A stretch of DNA of 64,000 bases from Crotophaga sulcirostris (lineage: Eukaryota; Chordata; Aves; Cuculiformes; Crotophagidae): positions 122,746-186,745 of the forward strand of contig VYZB01000332.1 of assembly GCA_013397455.1 (NCBI GenBank), given 5' to 3'. Under the pieces are notes generated by a model. The model saw nothing but the letters and a program-made list of their open reading frames with translations, was not told the origin of the DNA and searched no databases. The stretch's first letter is position 1. Each line of letters opens with the position of its first letter. Below, piece after piece: positions 26,247-36,676 of this stretch. The translations under genes were made by a program, and so were the position numbers.

Positions 26247-26891
26247 GTAATTTTTTTGTGCTTGATCTTTGTCTTCTTGGAAGCTTAAGTAGAAAACTTA
26301 AGTAGAGTGAGTCCAGAGGAGGCCATGAAGATGATCAAAGGGCTGGAGCCCCTCTCATACGAGGACAGGCTCAGAGAGTTGGGCTTGTTCAGCCTGGGGA
26401 AGAGAAGGCTCTGGGGAGACCTTATAGCAGCCTTTCAGTACTTAAGGGGGCTACAGGAAAGCTGGGAAGTGGCTCTTTATCAGGGAGTGCAGGGATAGGA
26501 TGAGGTGGAATGGTTTTAAGATGAAAGAGGGGAGATTGAGATTACACATTAGGAAGAAATGTTTTCCTGTGAGGGGACTGAGGCACTGGCACAGGTTGCC
26601 CAGAGAAACTGTGGTTGCCCCATCCCTGGAGGCATTCACAACCAGGTTGGATGAGGCTTTGAGCAACCTGATCCAGTGGAAGGTGTCCCTGCCCATGGCA
26701 GAGGGGTTGGAACTGGATGATCTGTGAGGTCCCTTCCAACCCAAACTGTTCTATGATTGTATAAATCATCTTCTGTTTTCTCAAATGACTATCTATGCGT
26801 TTTACCATAACATACTTGGACTTGCATTCAGAATAAATTTTATTGCCTCTTGTGATGATTACTCATTCTGTGTTGTCTTTACTTTGTCCAG
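26247..26891 (+). other. KMT2C: Intron 8
   Basis: The CR1 at 26306-26760 makes up most of it. Confidence 0.9.
26306..26760 (+). mobile_element. CR1 LINE fragment, sense, filling most of intron 8
   Basis: It starts GAGTGAGTCCAGAGGAGGCC about 60 bp after the exon 8 donor and ends TGTTCTATGATTGT. It takes up about 70% of the 645-bp intron. Two copies of CTTAAGTAGA lie directly before its 5' edge. Confidence 0.96.
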
Positions 26892-26924
26892 GTGCTATTC
26901 TTGGCAAATTGTACAAAATCCCAG
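26892..26924 (+). CDS. KMT2C: KMT2C window exon 9, 33-bp microexon
   Basis: This exon of 33 bases encodes GAILGKLYKIP across split glycine and glutamate codons. The acceptor is TTTGTCCAG and the donor GTACGT. The peptide matches human KMT2C exactly as I recall it. The next intron is only 82 bp, the shortest in the window. Confidence 0.95.
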
Positions 26925-27006
26925 GTACGTGCTTTAATATTTATTGTCTGTTATAAAATACCATTTATAAACAATGCTAGCCAACTGATACACCATGTTT
27001 TTGCAG

Positions 27007-27120
27007 AGCTAGGAGGAAAGGATGTTGAAGATTTGTTCACAGCTGTATTAAGCCCAGCAACCACGCAACCAGCTCCTTTGCCACAGCCTCCACCACAGCT
27101 TATGTCTCTGCACAGCCAAG
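27007..27120 (+). CDS. KMT2C: KMT2C window exon 10 (114 bp)
   Basis: It encodes ELGGKDVEDLFTAVLSPATT, then a proline/glutamine run (PLPQPPPQLM) ending LHSQ plus one base. The acceptor is TTTTGCAG. The donor is GTTGGT, the weakest-looking of all donors here, but the reading frame and the homologous peptide require it. Confidence 0.92.
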
Positions 27121-29187
27121 GTTGGTTCCTTTGTTACTTTTAAAAACAGCAGCCAGGCCACGGGAGTTCTTGTAAATACTGATGTGAAAGTAGGACACGC
27201 CTGACTTTCTGCTGTTGTTAATTTGTTCAATCTGCCATTGTTAATTTAGGAAATATTGTTCTAAAACTCTTCTGAAGAGGGTGTGTGATTAACATGAACA
27301 TAAATATTGTTAATTGAAAGGGACCGTTATTTTAGATTTTTCTGACATATTGGAGCTTTTATTTTTGCTGACACTTTCATATTTCTGAAGTTTGTCCGTG
27401 ATAATGCATGTATTCTCCTCTGACTTTAATTACTTTTGAGTACCTCCTCGAGGGTAAGGAAAGAGACTGTATAGAAGTGATTTACTGTGTCTTAATTTCC
27501 TTTAAGAATTCAGTTTAACATGTTAACTGTTTCTATCCAAATAACAGAGAGAAGGCTAAGTAATTTTGAAATATATCTGGGAGATTATAATTTATTTTAT
27601 TTGTTACTAATAAAATTATCATGACTTGATACAACATATTCTTGCTCTTATATTGAAAGCAAGGGACAGGTTGATTTTATTTTATTTCGCCCGTAGAGCT
27701 TGCTTTTTAAATTTTCTTTAAGCAGTCTATATGGGCATAATTAAATGTGCTCTTTTCTCATCAGACATCACCTCTAGTGGATTTTCCCTGGGCTCACATA
27801 GCGAGTGCCCATTCTGTTATACCGGTACTACAAAAAGTAGAATGCAAATGGATTTCACCAGGGATTTAATCATAAGAAGAAAAATGATTGGTTTCCTCGT
27901 TGGGTGAATTTCCATAAAAAGGAAAGGCTTCAAAAAGTCTTAGAAAGGAGAGAGTTTAAAGCAAATAATGAGGTGATTTAAAGCAAAAGATAATACAGAT
28001 ATCATTGCTTGTTTCCCAGTGACTTGAGTACTTGGAGATAACTTCAGCAGTGGGGCTCTGTAGGATTGTTTAACTTCTCCTCTGGGAAGTGCCACAATTA
28101 CTAAGTTTTAGATTTATAATTTGTGTAATGATCCACGTGTTTCTGTGAGATAAATACTGCAGTAATGGGGAAGCTTGCATCAAGTTTCAGCAGTTTGAAT
28201 AAAAGTAATGCTCTCTCCTCCTAAAGACATGTTATCCTACAGTGCAAACTCGAGGCCTGAGCCTCCATCCTGTTTGTTTGCCAGCTCTTCACAGTTAGCA
28301 TGTCTCTTACTGTTACCTTATCTGTCCAGCTGCTATAATAAAACAGCTGCTTTTAAATTTTGAGTTACTTTCACCCAAACTGCTATACATCAGCAGACAG
28401 ACTCCTAAAGCACAAATGATACAGTGGCATCTACAGATGGACCTGTTTCCTGAGCTGCTTCTCTGCTTTTAGGGAAATACTGGGACAACAGTTGTAATCG
28501 AACTTAAGTGACAGAGATTCCAAGGCCAGTGTTAGCTCTGTGTAGCAACATCTGCAAAGACCATCTGCTGGAACGAATCTGCCTGTGCCACATTTGCCTA
28601 ATATTGTAATCAAATAAATAAAATGTTCTGCTTTTGTACTGCTAGGCTGGACATGTAATTAGAAACCGCTGATACTCGTTTGACAAGATTTATCTGTTTC
28701 ATTGTTTACAAATCAGGGAGTTAGGAGATAATGAGACTTGCTTTGGTACACTGCTCAGGAGTCTCAGAAGAGATGTTTCACTCAGGTTGGCTAATGATAA
28801 TTCTTCCAAGGACCATGGGCAACCTTGGCCGTGCTCGCTGCTTGGGTCTGGGTATAACAAGTATGGCAGACTGTTGCCTTTAGGAATGTAGCTCAGTATG
28901 AAGGGCAGCACCGCGGCATGAGCTACTGCAAAAGTTTTGGAAATCCATTTTAACAAACCTGATTTTTCAGACAAGAAAGAAAATCTGTGCAGGGTTGTGA
29001 TACAGTAGAAAAGAAGCTTGTAGAGAAGCAGTGTAAACTGATTTAAAATCTTTTCGAAAAAGGTAAGGTCAGGGCTATAAAATTTTAGTTTTTCATTAGA
29101 TGAGACATTGATTTTTCACTGAAAGTTTCCACTTCTACCTTAAAAGTAGTTCCCCTTGAAAGCATTAATTAAACTTCTTCTTTCCAG
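27121..29187 (+). other. KMT2C: Intron 10
   Basis: I see no recognisable repeat or gene. Confidence 0.8.
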
Positions 29188-29326
29188 GAGAGAATGCGTT
29201 TCCAAGAGTGCCCCTTATGAATGGTCTGATTGGTCCCAACCCTCATCTCCCTCACACAGCTTTGACTACTGGAGCTGGGCTGGGCACTTTCTCTCCCATT
29301 ACACAGCAACCCTATACTGATACCAG
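29188..29326 (+). CDS. KMT2C: KMT2C window exon 11 (139 bp)
   Basis: It encodes GENAFPRVPLMNGLIGPNPH and then GLGTFSPITQQPYTDT plus two bases. The acceptor TTTCCAGGAG contains two possible AGs three bases apart, and the first gives an extra glycine. The donor is the consensus GTGAGT. Confidence 0.93.
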
Positions 29327-29577
29327 GTGAGTCAGGATGGGAAATAAAAAATATCTGTCGTTTAGCATCGCTCACTTGGGGCATGATGGTGTTATCAACA
29401 CTGAGATATTAGCAGTGTTTAACTAAGTTCTTGACAGGCTCTACAAAACTTCTTATCCTTGCAGTCTCTGCGTTACTGAAGTAGCAAACAGCATAAGTAC
29501 TTTGATAATTGTTTGGCTTTTTTTTTAATACTGAGCACAATCTCTCTATAAAACAAAACTCTTTTCTGACTTGTCAG

Positions 29578-29792
29578 GGAAAAGAACCCAGCATTCAATC
29601 CAATGGTCAGTGATCCCAACAGCTCGTGGGCACCTTCTGCACCACCTTTGGAAGGTGAAGGAGATACGATGTCCAATGCCCAGAGAAGCACTCTTAAGTG
29701 GGAAAAAGAAGAAGCTTTGGGAGAAATGGCAACAGTAGCACCTGTGCTCTATACAAACATCAACTTCCCTAACCTAAAGGAAGAATTCCCAG
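29578..29792 (+). CDS. KMT2C: KMT2C window exon 12 (215 bp), start of HMG-box region
   Basis: It encodes REKNPAFNPMVSDPNSSW, then STLKWEKEEALGEMATVAPV and LYTNINFPNLKEEFP. The second half is almost invariant between bird and human and leads into the HMG-box-like fold completed by exons 13 and 14. The donor is the consensus GTGAGT. Confidence 0.97.
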
Positions 29793-29907
29793 GTGAGTGA
29801 TTTACTGAATAAGTTAAATATATTGCAGCAATTCGTGCACCGTGATTTGAAAAAAGTAAAAACAGACTCACCAAAGCCTTGCATATTAACACATCTTTTG
29901 GTTGCAG

Positions 29908-29981
29908 ACTGGGCTACGAGAGTGAAGCAGATTGCTAAACTGTGGAGGAAAGCAAGCTCACAGGAAAGGGCTCCCTATGTG
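29908..29981 (+). CDS. KMT2C: KMT2C window exon 13 (74 bp), HMG-box core
   Basis: It encodes DWATRVKQIAKLWRKASSQE followed by RAPYV. The tryptophan and the basic residues match the helix of the HMG-box annotated in KMT2C/KMT2D. That box is a DNA-bending or histone-tail-binding type fold, not the catalytic module. The intron before it is only 115 bp. The acceptor is GGTTGCAG and the donor GTAAGA. Confidence 0.96.
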
Positions 29982-31973
29982 GTAAGAGCAATTACCACCA
30001 GCATTCTCTACTTCCAGCAAACATATAGTTCATCTATAAGGTTTTTTTTTTTAAAAAAAAGCAAATAAATTCTAGGTTTAGTGAAAGCTCACTTACTCCA
30101 AGAATTGGCTTTCTAATTTAACTTCTAACTATGAATACTTCACGAGTTTTCTTCACTTTTCAGCTTTGGAATAAACTATATTAGTATTGTGCAATCTAAA
30201 GACATAAGCTGAGATGGGAACATCTGTGGTTCCCACTGCTTCTCTGCTACATTTGATTCATGCCTGAAGTCTTACTTTCTGCACAGAATCTCGCCAGTTT
30301 CTTCAGAAAGATAATAACAAATCATTACGTGACCTTCCTCACTTTCTTCTTCCCCTCTCACCATGTTTTCAGTCTCTTAGCCTCCCCCAGCCTGCAGTTT
30401 TTTAATACGGTCCCATTAGCAGGCAAATGTGATTCCCATGGATTCTGATGGCTCAGAGCTTAACAGTACCAACATCATTTCCTACTGTCTGAACTGAAAA
30501 ATCCCCTTGTCTCTCTGACAGCTTTTAGAGGTTAAGTAATTACCCCAAACTCAATGTGAAAAGTGGAGATCTTGATCTTTCTGATCCCCTTTCCACTTGA
30601 AAGAATCATTCTCTGTTGTCTTCTTTGTGTCACTGAGGCATCACCATTATTTAGCTTTTTATTCAGGCCTATCACTCCAGCACCTTTGGACCTCTGTGTC
30701 ATTTCATTCCTGCTATATCAAATCTTGGTGATTCCTTCTGTGTGTAGTATTTATAGGATACTGTCTGCTTGCATGTGTGGATTTTTATCTTTGCATATAT
30801 CATTTTACCATTATTTTTATTACTTGATTTTTTCTTTTTTGTTGCTCTTAACAAATGGAGCCCTGTTCTCCTCATGGATATCTTAAAAATCAGCTGCAAA
30901 AATTATTTCCTTCATTATTTGGGAGGAAGGTGCATGCAAGTGAGGATTTACATAGCAAAAAGCAGTGATTTCCTGGCAGAAGTTACAGTCTGTGTACTTT
31001 TGCCCTTCAGCAGTTGTTGGTGTTCGTGGCATTTTGCATTGTGTAGTCTCTTTCCTGAGGGACTTACACTCCATGGGGATGAGTAAAAGCTACCTTAGAT
31101 ACGAAGTTCAATAGTGTTAGTAAATTTTCACTGTAGGTTTCTTACTTTCCTCAGTATGCACAATCCCATCACTTATAGGGGAAAATAACACTAATTTTTC
31201 TGCTGCTGTGACACTTGTGCTCTCATCCATGTCACTGTTTCATTGTTGGAGGGGAAGAATTTAAGCCTTTTCTGCTCGGCAACCCCCACTTGACAACTAC
31301 AAATAAAATCGTGAAAAAGATGTGAGGATTTGATTCTGAAAAGGAATCACATCCTGGATTGGTGGTAAAACAGACTCTTTGAAACCTCCATTAGATGCTT
31401 TAAAGTGTCAGTATGGCTGTAAAATGCCTCATTGAAGAGGAATTGCTGTTCTTCTATCCAATTTTTCCTTATCCATAAGCCCATATCCTGTGTTTATACT
31501 GCTAACTTAACACAGACTGAGATCTATAGAGGCTATTTAATGGAGTAGACTGTATTTTTCTTGTCATTGAAGTTCTCCACATTAGGGGGCTTTATTGATC
31601 CAAACATCATCTGCTGTGCTCATGTCTTCAGAGATAACACCAATATGGGATTTAGAAGGTAAACTGGTGGGATTCATGCTTTCTTGGCACAGCACTGTAC
31701 CCAAACAGACTCCAAATGCATAGACCACCTCTGCTGCTAATAACTCCTTGGTTCTTTCCATGTATGTCAGTTGAAATGCAAAATGTCTATAGAGATGAAG
31801 TATTTTCAGTTTGGAATTCTTTTTAAAGTGCATTATTTAGTTTTCACAGGCATACGTGTGATTAAAACAGGCTGTACAAATAATTCGGTTGTAGATTCTG
31901 TCAAAGGAACAGATGCAGTGTTCACACTTAACAGAAGAAAACAAGGCTAACATTTTTTTTTATCTTTTCCTAG
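29982..31973 (+). other. KMT2C: Intron 13
   Basis: It holds a possible MIR relic at 30515-30600 and a pyrimidine-rich stretch around 30560-30850. Otherwise nothing is recognised. Confidence 0.8.
30515..30600 (-). mobile_element. Possible MIR/CORE-SINE relic, antisense
   Basis: TTAGAGGTTAAGTAATTACC followed by CTCAATGTGAAAAGTGGAGA resembles the reverse strand of a MIR core (GAGGTTAAGTAACTTGCCC type). It is short and diverged. Confidence 0.4.
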
Positions 31974-32156
31974 CAAAAAGCCAGAGATAATAGAGCTGCT
32001 TTGCGCATCAATAAAGTACAGATGTCAAATGACTCCATGAAAAGGCAGCAGCAACAGGATAGCATTGATCCTAGCTCACGCATCGACTCCGACCTCTTTA
32101 AAGATCCATTAAAACAGAGGGAATCAGAACATGAGCAGGAGTGGAAATTCAGACAG
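31974..32156 (+). CDS. KMT2C: KMT2C window exon 14 (183 bp), HMG-box end
   Basis: It encodes QKARDNRAALRINKVQMSND, then MKRQQQQDSIDPSSRIDS and ends HEQEWKFRQ. It is in phase 0 on both sides (61 codons). The first part closes the HMG-box-like segment. The rest begins a charged, helical, glutamine-rich stretch that runs into exon 15. Confidence 0.97.
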
Positions 32157-32795
32157 GTGTGTTGCTTTTAGGGTGTTTTGTTATTTTTCTTCCAGCTTTT
32201 TATTGCATTGTTGGAATCTGTTGTAATAAAATCAATTTTAATCTTTCTTTGTAGAACAATATAAAGTCAGCCATTCAGTGTAAGAAGAAAATAGGTGCTA
32301 TCAGAAGAGAAGCTGCTTGTAAATGTTAGAAAACTTAGTCTTAAAACTTTTACTCTTACTTATTGTGGAAATAGGTTATTTTTTTCTCTGCCTGCCTAGC
32401 TAGTGCAGTAGTTTGGTTTTATATATCATATATTGCAGTAACTTTGTCCTGCAGCCTACTGCTTCAAGTTGGGCTGGTTGTCTCGCGGATCCTTTTTCCT
32501 CACATCAGTGTCACATCTGTCAGTAACTTTTCATCTTCAGAACATAAGGTTGAAAAACTCTTTAGGCAGCCTGGGAAATGCTTCTTCCCAGGCAATCAAG
32601 GTGCATGCCAAGGTAATTGAACTTTACAAATAGCTAGGCCCTCTGCTTCCGTTGCATTTAAAATTTGCAATGTACGATGACTTATAGCTGGTCTTAACGT
32701 GTCCTGAAGTTTTAATTATTAATTCAGTCATTAGAAAGGTTTTTGTATATCCTAGACTTAAAAGTGTAACCTTTTTCCTCATAATTTCTAAATAG
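32157..32795 (+). other. KMT2C: Intron 14
   Basis: Nothing is recognised. Confidence 0.8.
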
Positions 32796-34676
32796 CAAAT
32801 GCGGCAAAAAAGTAAGCAGCAAGCCAAAATAGAAGCCACGCAGAAGCTTGAACAAGTGAAAAATGAGCAGCAGCAACAGCAGCAGCAGCAGCAGCAACAG
32901 CAGTTTGGTTCACAACATCTCCTGAACCAGTCTGGCTCAGACACACCTAGCAGTGGGATCCAGAGCCCCTTAACACCGCAGACAGGCAATGGAAGTATGT
33001 CTCCTGCACAGCAGCCATTCCATAAGGATCTATTTACGAAGCAGCAGCTACCTGCTACCCCTACGTCAGCGTCCTCGGATGATGTGTTCCTAAAACCACA
33101 AGCCCCACCTCCTACTCCAACCCGAATCCCAGTACACGATTCACTGTCTCAGTCTCAGACTCCTCAGACATCATCACAACAGATGTTTTCTCCAGGTTCC
33201 ACAAACACAAGACCTCCTTCTCCAATGGATCCATACGCTAAAATGGTGGGAACACCTAGACCAGCACCCATTAACCAACACTTTGCTAGAAGAAGTTCCA
33301 TTGCCCCATTAGATACCTGTGCGCCACAGCCATCCATATCTAGGCCCGTTCAGGTAACCGAACCATCAGGAAGCAGGCCTTCACCAGTCAGGGATTCATG
33401 TTCTTCATCTCCAGGTAGCAGTGATCCCTATGCAAAACCACCAGACACACCCAGGCCTGTCATGGCATCGGAGCAGTTCTCCAAACCATTGGGGGTCCCA
33501 AGATCGCCCATAGTTATGGAACAATCAGGGAAGGTTCCTTTAACAGCTGGAAGCAGTGATCCATTTACTAAGCCAGCTCCTAGAACGGAGACGTTTCAGA
33601 GGCAGAGGGTAACTTCTGCTGATGCGTACGCACGGCCACCATTGACTCCTACTCCTGCTCCTGTTGATGGTAGCCCTGGACCTTTTAAAACTCCTATGCG
33701 CCCACCTCAGTCTCCACAAGATCCTTATGCATCGATGCCAACTACGCCGCGGCGCGTTCCTGTTGATCCATATGAAAGGCCCCCCTTGACACCAAGGCCA
33801 GTGGATAACTTCTCCCACAATCAGCCTGGTGATCCTTACAGCCAGCCTCCCCTTACTCCCCATCCTGCAATAAAGGAGACTTTTACCCATCCACCCCGGG
33901 TAGTGCGACAACAGAATGATTCCTTCCCTCAGTCTGGGCCCATTTCAAGGCCAACTTCTCAGGACCCTTACTCCCAGCCTCCAGGTACTCCTCGGCCAGT
34001 TGCTGATCCCTATGCCCAACCTCCAGGAACTCCTCGTCCCACCTCAGTTGATCCATATATGCAGCAACCACCAACGCCGAGACCCGCTCAGCCAGCAGAT
34101 TTATTTACTCAGTCCCCAGCAAATCAGAGACATTCTGATCCATATGCCCAACCTCCTGGAACACCAAGGCCAGTTCTCAGTGATCCTTATTCTCAGCAAC
34201 CAGCAACTCCAAGGCCAGGGATTCCAGAGAATTTTAACAGACCTACAATGACAAGACCAGGACTAATACCAAACAGGGATCCTTTCCTGCAGACACCACA
34301 GAACAGGTTGCAGGGCACTTTTGTCAGGCCATCAGATCCATGTTCTCAAACTCCCAGACCTGCAGGACCCACAATAACAGATTCATTTAGCCATGGTCCA
34401 GCTGCTCCAGCACGTGACCCATATGATCAACCACCAATGACTCCAAGACCTCAGCCAGAATCTTTTGGAACTGGTCAACTGGCCCATGATGCTGCTGAGC
34501 AGCCACGGCCTGGATCTGAGGGCAACTTCAATGCATCTGCAAATTCTCCGATGAGTTCTCAAGGACAACAATTTCCCAAAGTTTCACAAGTTCCTGGCCC
34601 AGCACCCACTACAGGAGTAACAGATACACAGAGTACCATCAATATGTCCCAAGCAGATACTGAGAAGTTAAGACAG
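32796..34676 (+). CDS. KMT2C: KMT2C window exon 15, giant proline-rich exon (1,881 bp)
   Basis: The exon is 627 codons, phase 0 at both ends. It opens QMRQKSKQQAKIEATQKLEQ, then has a 12-glutamine tract. Next comes a long disordered Pro/Ser/Thr/Gln region carrying about twelve degenerate copies of DPYxxPPxTPRP, and it ends INMSQADTEKLRQ. This repeat-rich exon is diagnostic of KMT2C. It is expected to be an intrinsically disordered nuclear segment, with many Thr-Pro sites that could be phosphorylated (inference). The acceptor is TAAATAG and the donor GTGAGA. Opposite-strand ORFs here are shadows of the biased composition. Confidence 0.98.
32868..32903 (+). repeat. KMT2C: CAG/CAA tract coding 12 glutamines (exon 15)
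   Basis: Twelve glutamine codons follow KNE and precede FGSQHLL. Ten are CAG and two are CAA. The third and tenth codons are CAA, so the longest pure CAG run is six codons, which tends to limit slippage. The human tract is somewhat shorter as I recall it. Confidence 0.97.
33228..34451 (+). repeat. KMT2C: Degenerate DPYxxPPxTPRP protein repeats (exon 15)
   Basis: About twelve copies of a 12-residue unit lie between these positions, from DPYAKMVGTPRP to DPYDQPPMTPRP. Several are near-identical (DPYSQPPGTPRP, DPYAQPPGTPRP twice). The spacers between units are unequal. The units are typical of KMT2C and probably disordered. Confidence 0.95.
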
Positions 34677-36353
34677 GTGAGAATAATGTTTCATTCTGAC
34701 GGTATTAAAATTTCATAAGTAGAAGAATTTCCCCCATTCTTGTTAAATATTTAAACTTTCTTGCCAATAAACGTAGCTATATAAGGTAGAATTATCTTCA
34801 TTTGCTTAATATGCTAATTTGGTCTTCCTGGATAGAACCACAATACGTAGAATACGGAAGAATTGATAATTTTTGAAGAGCTTGGAAAAGATTTGAAAAG
34901 GAAGCAAAGGCCATCTTAGAAGCCACTGATGATCACAGAATCATAGAATGGTTTGGGTTGGATAGGGCCTTAACGATCATCCAGTTCCAACCCTGCCATG
35001 GGCAGGGACACCTCCCACCAGACCAGGTTGCTCAATGCGCTGTCCAACCTGGCCTTGAACACCTCCAGGGATGGGGCATCCACAACTTCTCTGGGCAGCC
35101 TGTGCCAGTGCCTCACCACCCCTATCATGAAGAATTTCTTCCTAATGTCTAATCTAAATCTTCCTCCCTCCAATTTAAAGCCCCCTTGTCCTGTCACTGC
35201 ATGTCCTTGTAAAAAGTCTCTCCTCAGCTTTTCTTGAGCCCCTTACAGGTACTGAAAGGCTGCTATAAGGTCACCATAGAGCCTTCTCTTCTCTAGGCTG
35301 AACAACCCCAACTCTCTCAGCCTGTCCTCATAGCAGAGGTGCTCCAGCCCTCTGATCATCTTCGTAGCCCTCCTCTGGACCTGTTCCATCAGTTCCATAT
35401 CCTTCTTATGTTGGGGATTCTGGAACAGGACACAGCACTCCAGGTAGGGTCTCACGAGAGCAGAGCGGAGGGAGAGAATCCCCTCCCTCTCCCTGCTGGC
35501 CACGCTTCTTCTGATGCAACCCAGGACACCGCTGGCTTTCTGGGCCATGAGTGCACATTGCTGGCTCATGTTGAGCTGATCAACCAGCACCCCAAATCCT
35601 TCTCCACAGGGCTGCTCTCAATCACAATACCTTGAAAGGACAACTAATTCTGTCCTAGAACAGATGAGATGTAGAACTGGTTGCCAATGACTTGTTCACC
35701 AGCTGAATAGGGGAGCGCAGGCAGAGAGCTGAGCTTGGACTTCAGCTTTTCCGTTGGCTGTCACATTGAGGTGAATCTTGCCACGGGTCACTGGAGGCGC
35801 GTTCACTCCAGGCTTTTGTCAATGGAAGTCTGGCAAACAGCTCTTACTGAGATGTAAAATTATCTTCAACTTGTGGAGAGCTGCTCAGTCTTTTGTTTGG
35901 AAGGAGCGGTGGGAATTGGATTTAGCAGAAGAAATGGTAGTGTTTATCATACAGAGTCAGAGTAAATTCTGCAGCTTTGGTGTAGACCTCCTGCTGAATT
36001 TTCTTCAGTGAACCTCTGGTCACCTCTCCTCCCTTCGAATGCACTTTCTCACATGGTAAAAGGGCTTGTATTACTGGAACAGAAAAGGAAAAGAGAGTTG
36101 CTAGTATTTTAATTGGTAAAGTGGGTTCGCACTTTACACTTTAACAAGAGACCTGGAGATTAAGTTGCATCACCAGCATCTTGCACCATCTCATCCCTCT
36201 TCTGATTTCTGAGGTGATTGTGGTAGTTCATAATGTTTTTCTTTAGTAATTGGAGAATTTCTTTCCTCCAGAAGGTTTAACCTAGTGGAGTGTAACACTT
36301 GAAAATGTCAATTGCAGTGTCAAGCACAATGATTTTTTCTTTTTTTTAAACAG
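34677..36353 (+). other. KMT2C: Intron 15
   Basis: It holds the antisense CR1 at 34933-35622. A slightly G+C-richer stretch at 35650-36060 is unrecognised. Confidence 0.85.
34933..35622 (-). mobile_element. CR1 LINE fragment, antisense, about 690 bp, with ORF2 C-terminus
   Basis: It starts TCACAGAATCATAGAATGGT. The reverse strand at 35243-35590 is open for 115 codons and reads [20 protein letters not shown], then [20 protein letters not shown], the end of the CR1 reverse-transcriptase ORF. It is 5'-truncated, so it cannot be active. Confidence 0.97.
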
Positions 36354-36676
36354 CGCCAGAAATTACGTGAAATTATTCTACAGCAACAACAGCAGAAGAA
36401 GAACGCAGTTCGTCAGGAAAAAGCCTTACAGGATGCAGCAGCTCCTACTCATGCAAGTCCTCTTCAGCATTGGCAGCAAGACAACCTAAATCAAATTTTT
36501 AACCGCCCTCCTCCTCCGTATCCTGGGAATATTAGGTCCTCTGTCCCTCCGGGTGGGCCAAGGTTCACCGTATACTCAAAAGACCAACGTGGACCGTTTC
36601 CTGGTGATGGACAGTTCAATAGACCCCAGTTTCCAGGTGATATGAATGCCATGGGGATGAGACCTCATGGTCTTAG
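36354..36676 (+). CDS. KMT2C: KMT2C window exon 16 (323 bp)
   Basis: It encodes RQKLREIILQQQQQKKNA, then PLQHWQQDNLNQIF, a proline-rich RPPPPYPGNIRSSVPPG, and ends MGMRPHGL plus two bases. It contains an 11-residue tandem near-duplication, RGPFPGDGQFN then RPQFPGDMNAM, that I do not recall from the human protein. The donor is GTAAGC. Confidence 0.96.
36588..36653 (+). repeat. KMT2C: 33-bp in-frame tandem duplication (exon 16)
   Basis: Two adjacent 11-codon units read RGPFPGDGQFN and RPQFPGDMNAM. Their cores, TTTCCTGGTGAT and TTTCCAGGTGAT, differ at one base and lie 33 bp apart. This looks like an old slippage or unequal-crossover event that kept the frame. Confidence 0.75.

Larger units (their letters stand above)
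29740..32015 (+). other. KMT2C: HMG-box coding segment, split over three exons
   Basis: The segment runs from LYTNINFPNLKEEFP (exon 12) through DWATRVKQIAKLWRKASSQE (exon 13) to QKARDNRAALRINK (exon 14). KMT2C and KMT2D carry an HMG-box here. The bird copy keeps the tryptophans and basic residues. The coordinates span introns, and only the exonic parts code. Confidence 0.85.

Noticed and set aside
33540..33911. Open frames on the reverse strand inside exon 15, including a cysteine-run ORF over the CAG tract (32624-32989)
   Set aside because: They mirror the repetitive Pro/Gln-coding sequence; the + strand frame matches KMT2C throughout.
35243..35590. 115-codon reverse-strand ORF as a possible gene
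   Set aside because: It is the C-terminal end of CR1 ORF2 inside a truncated LINE, not a host gene.
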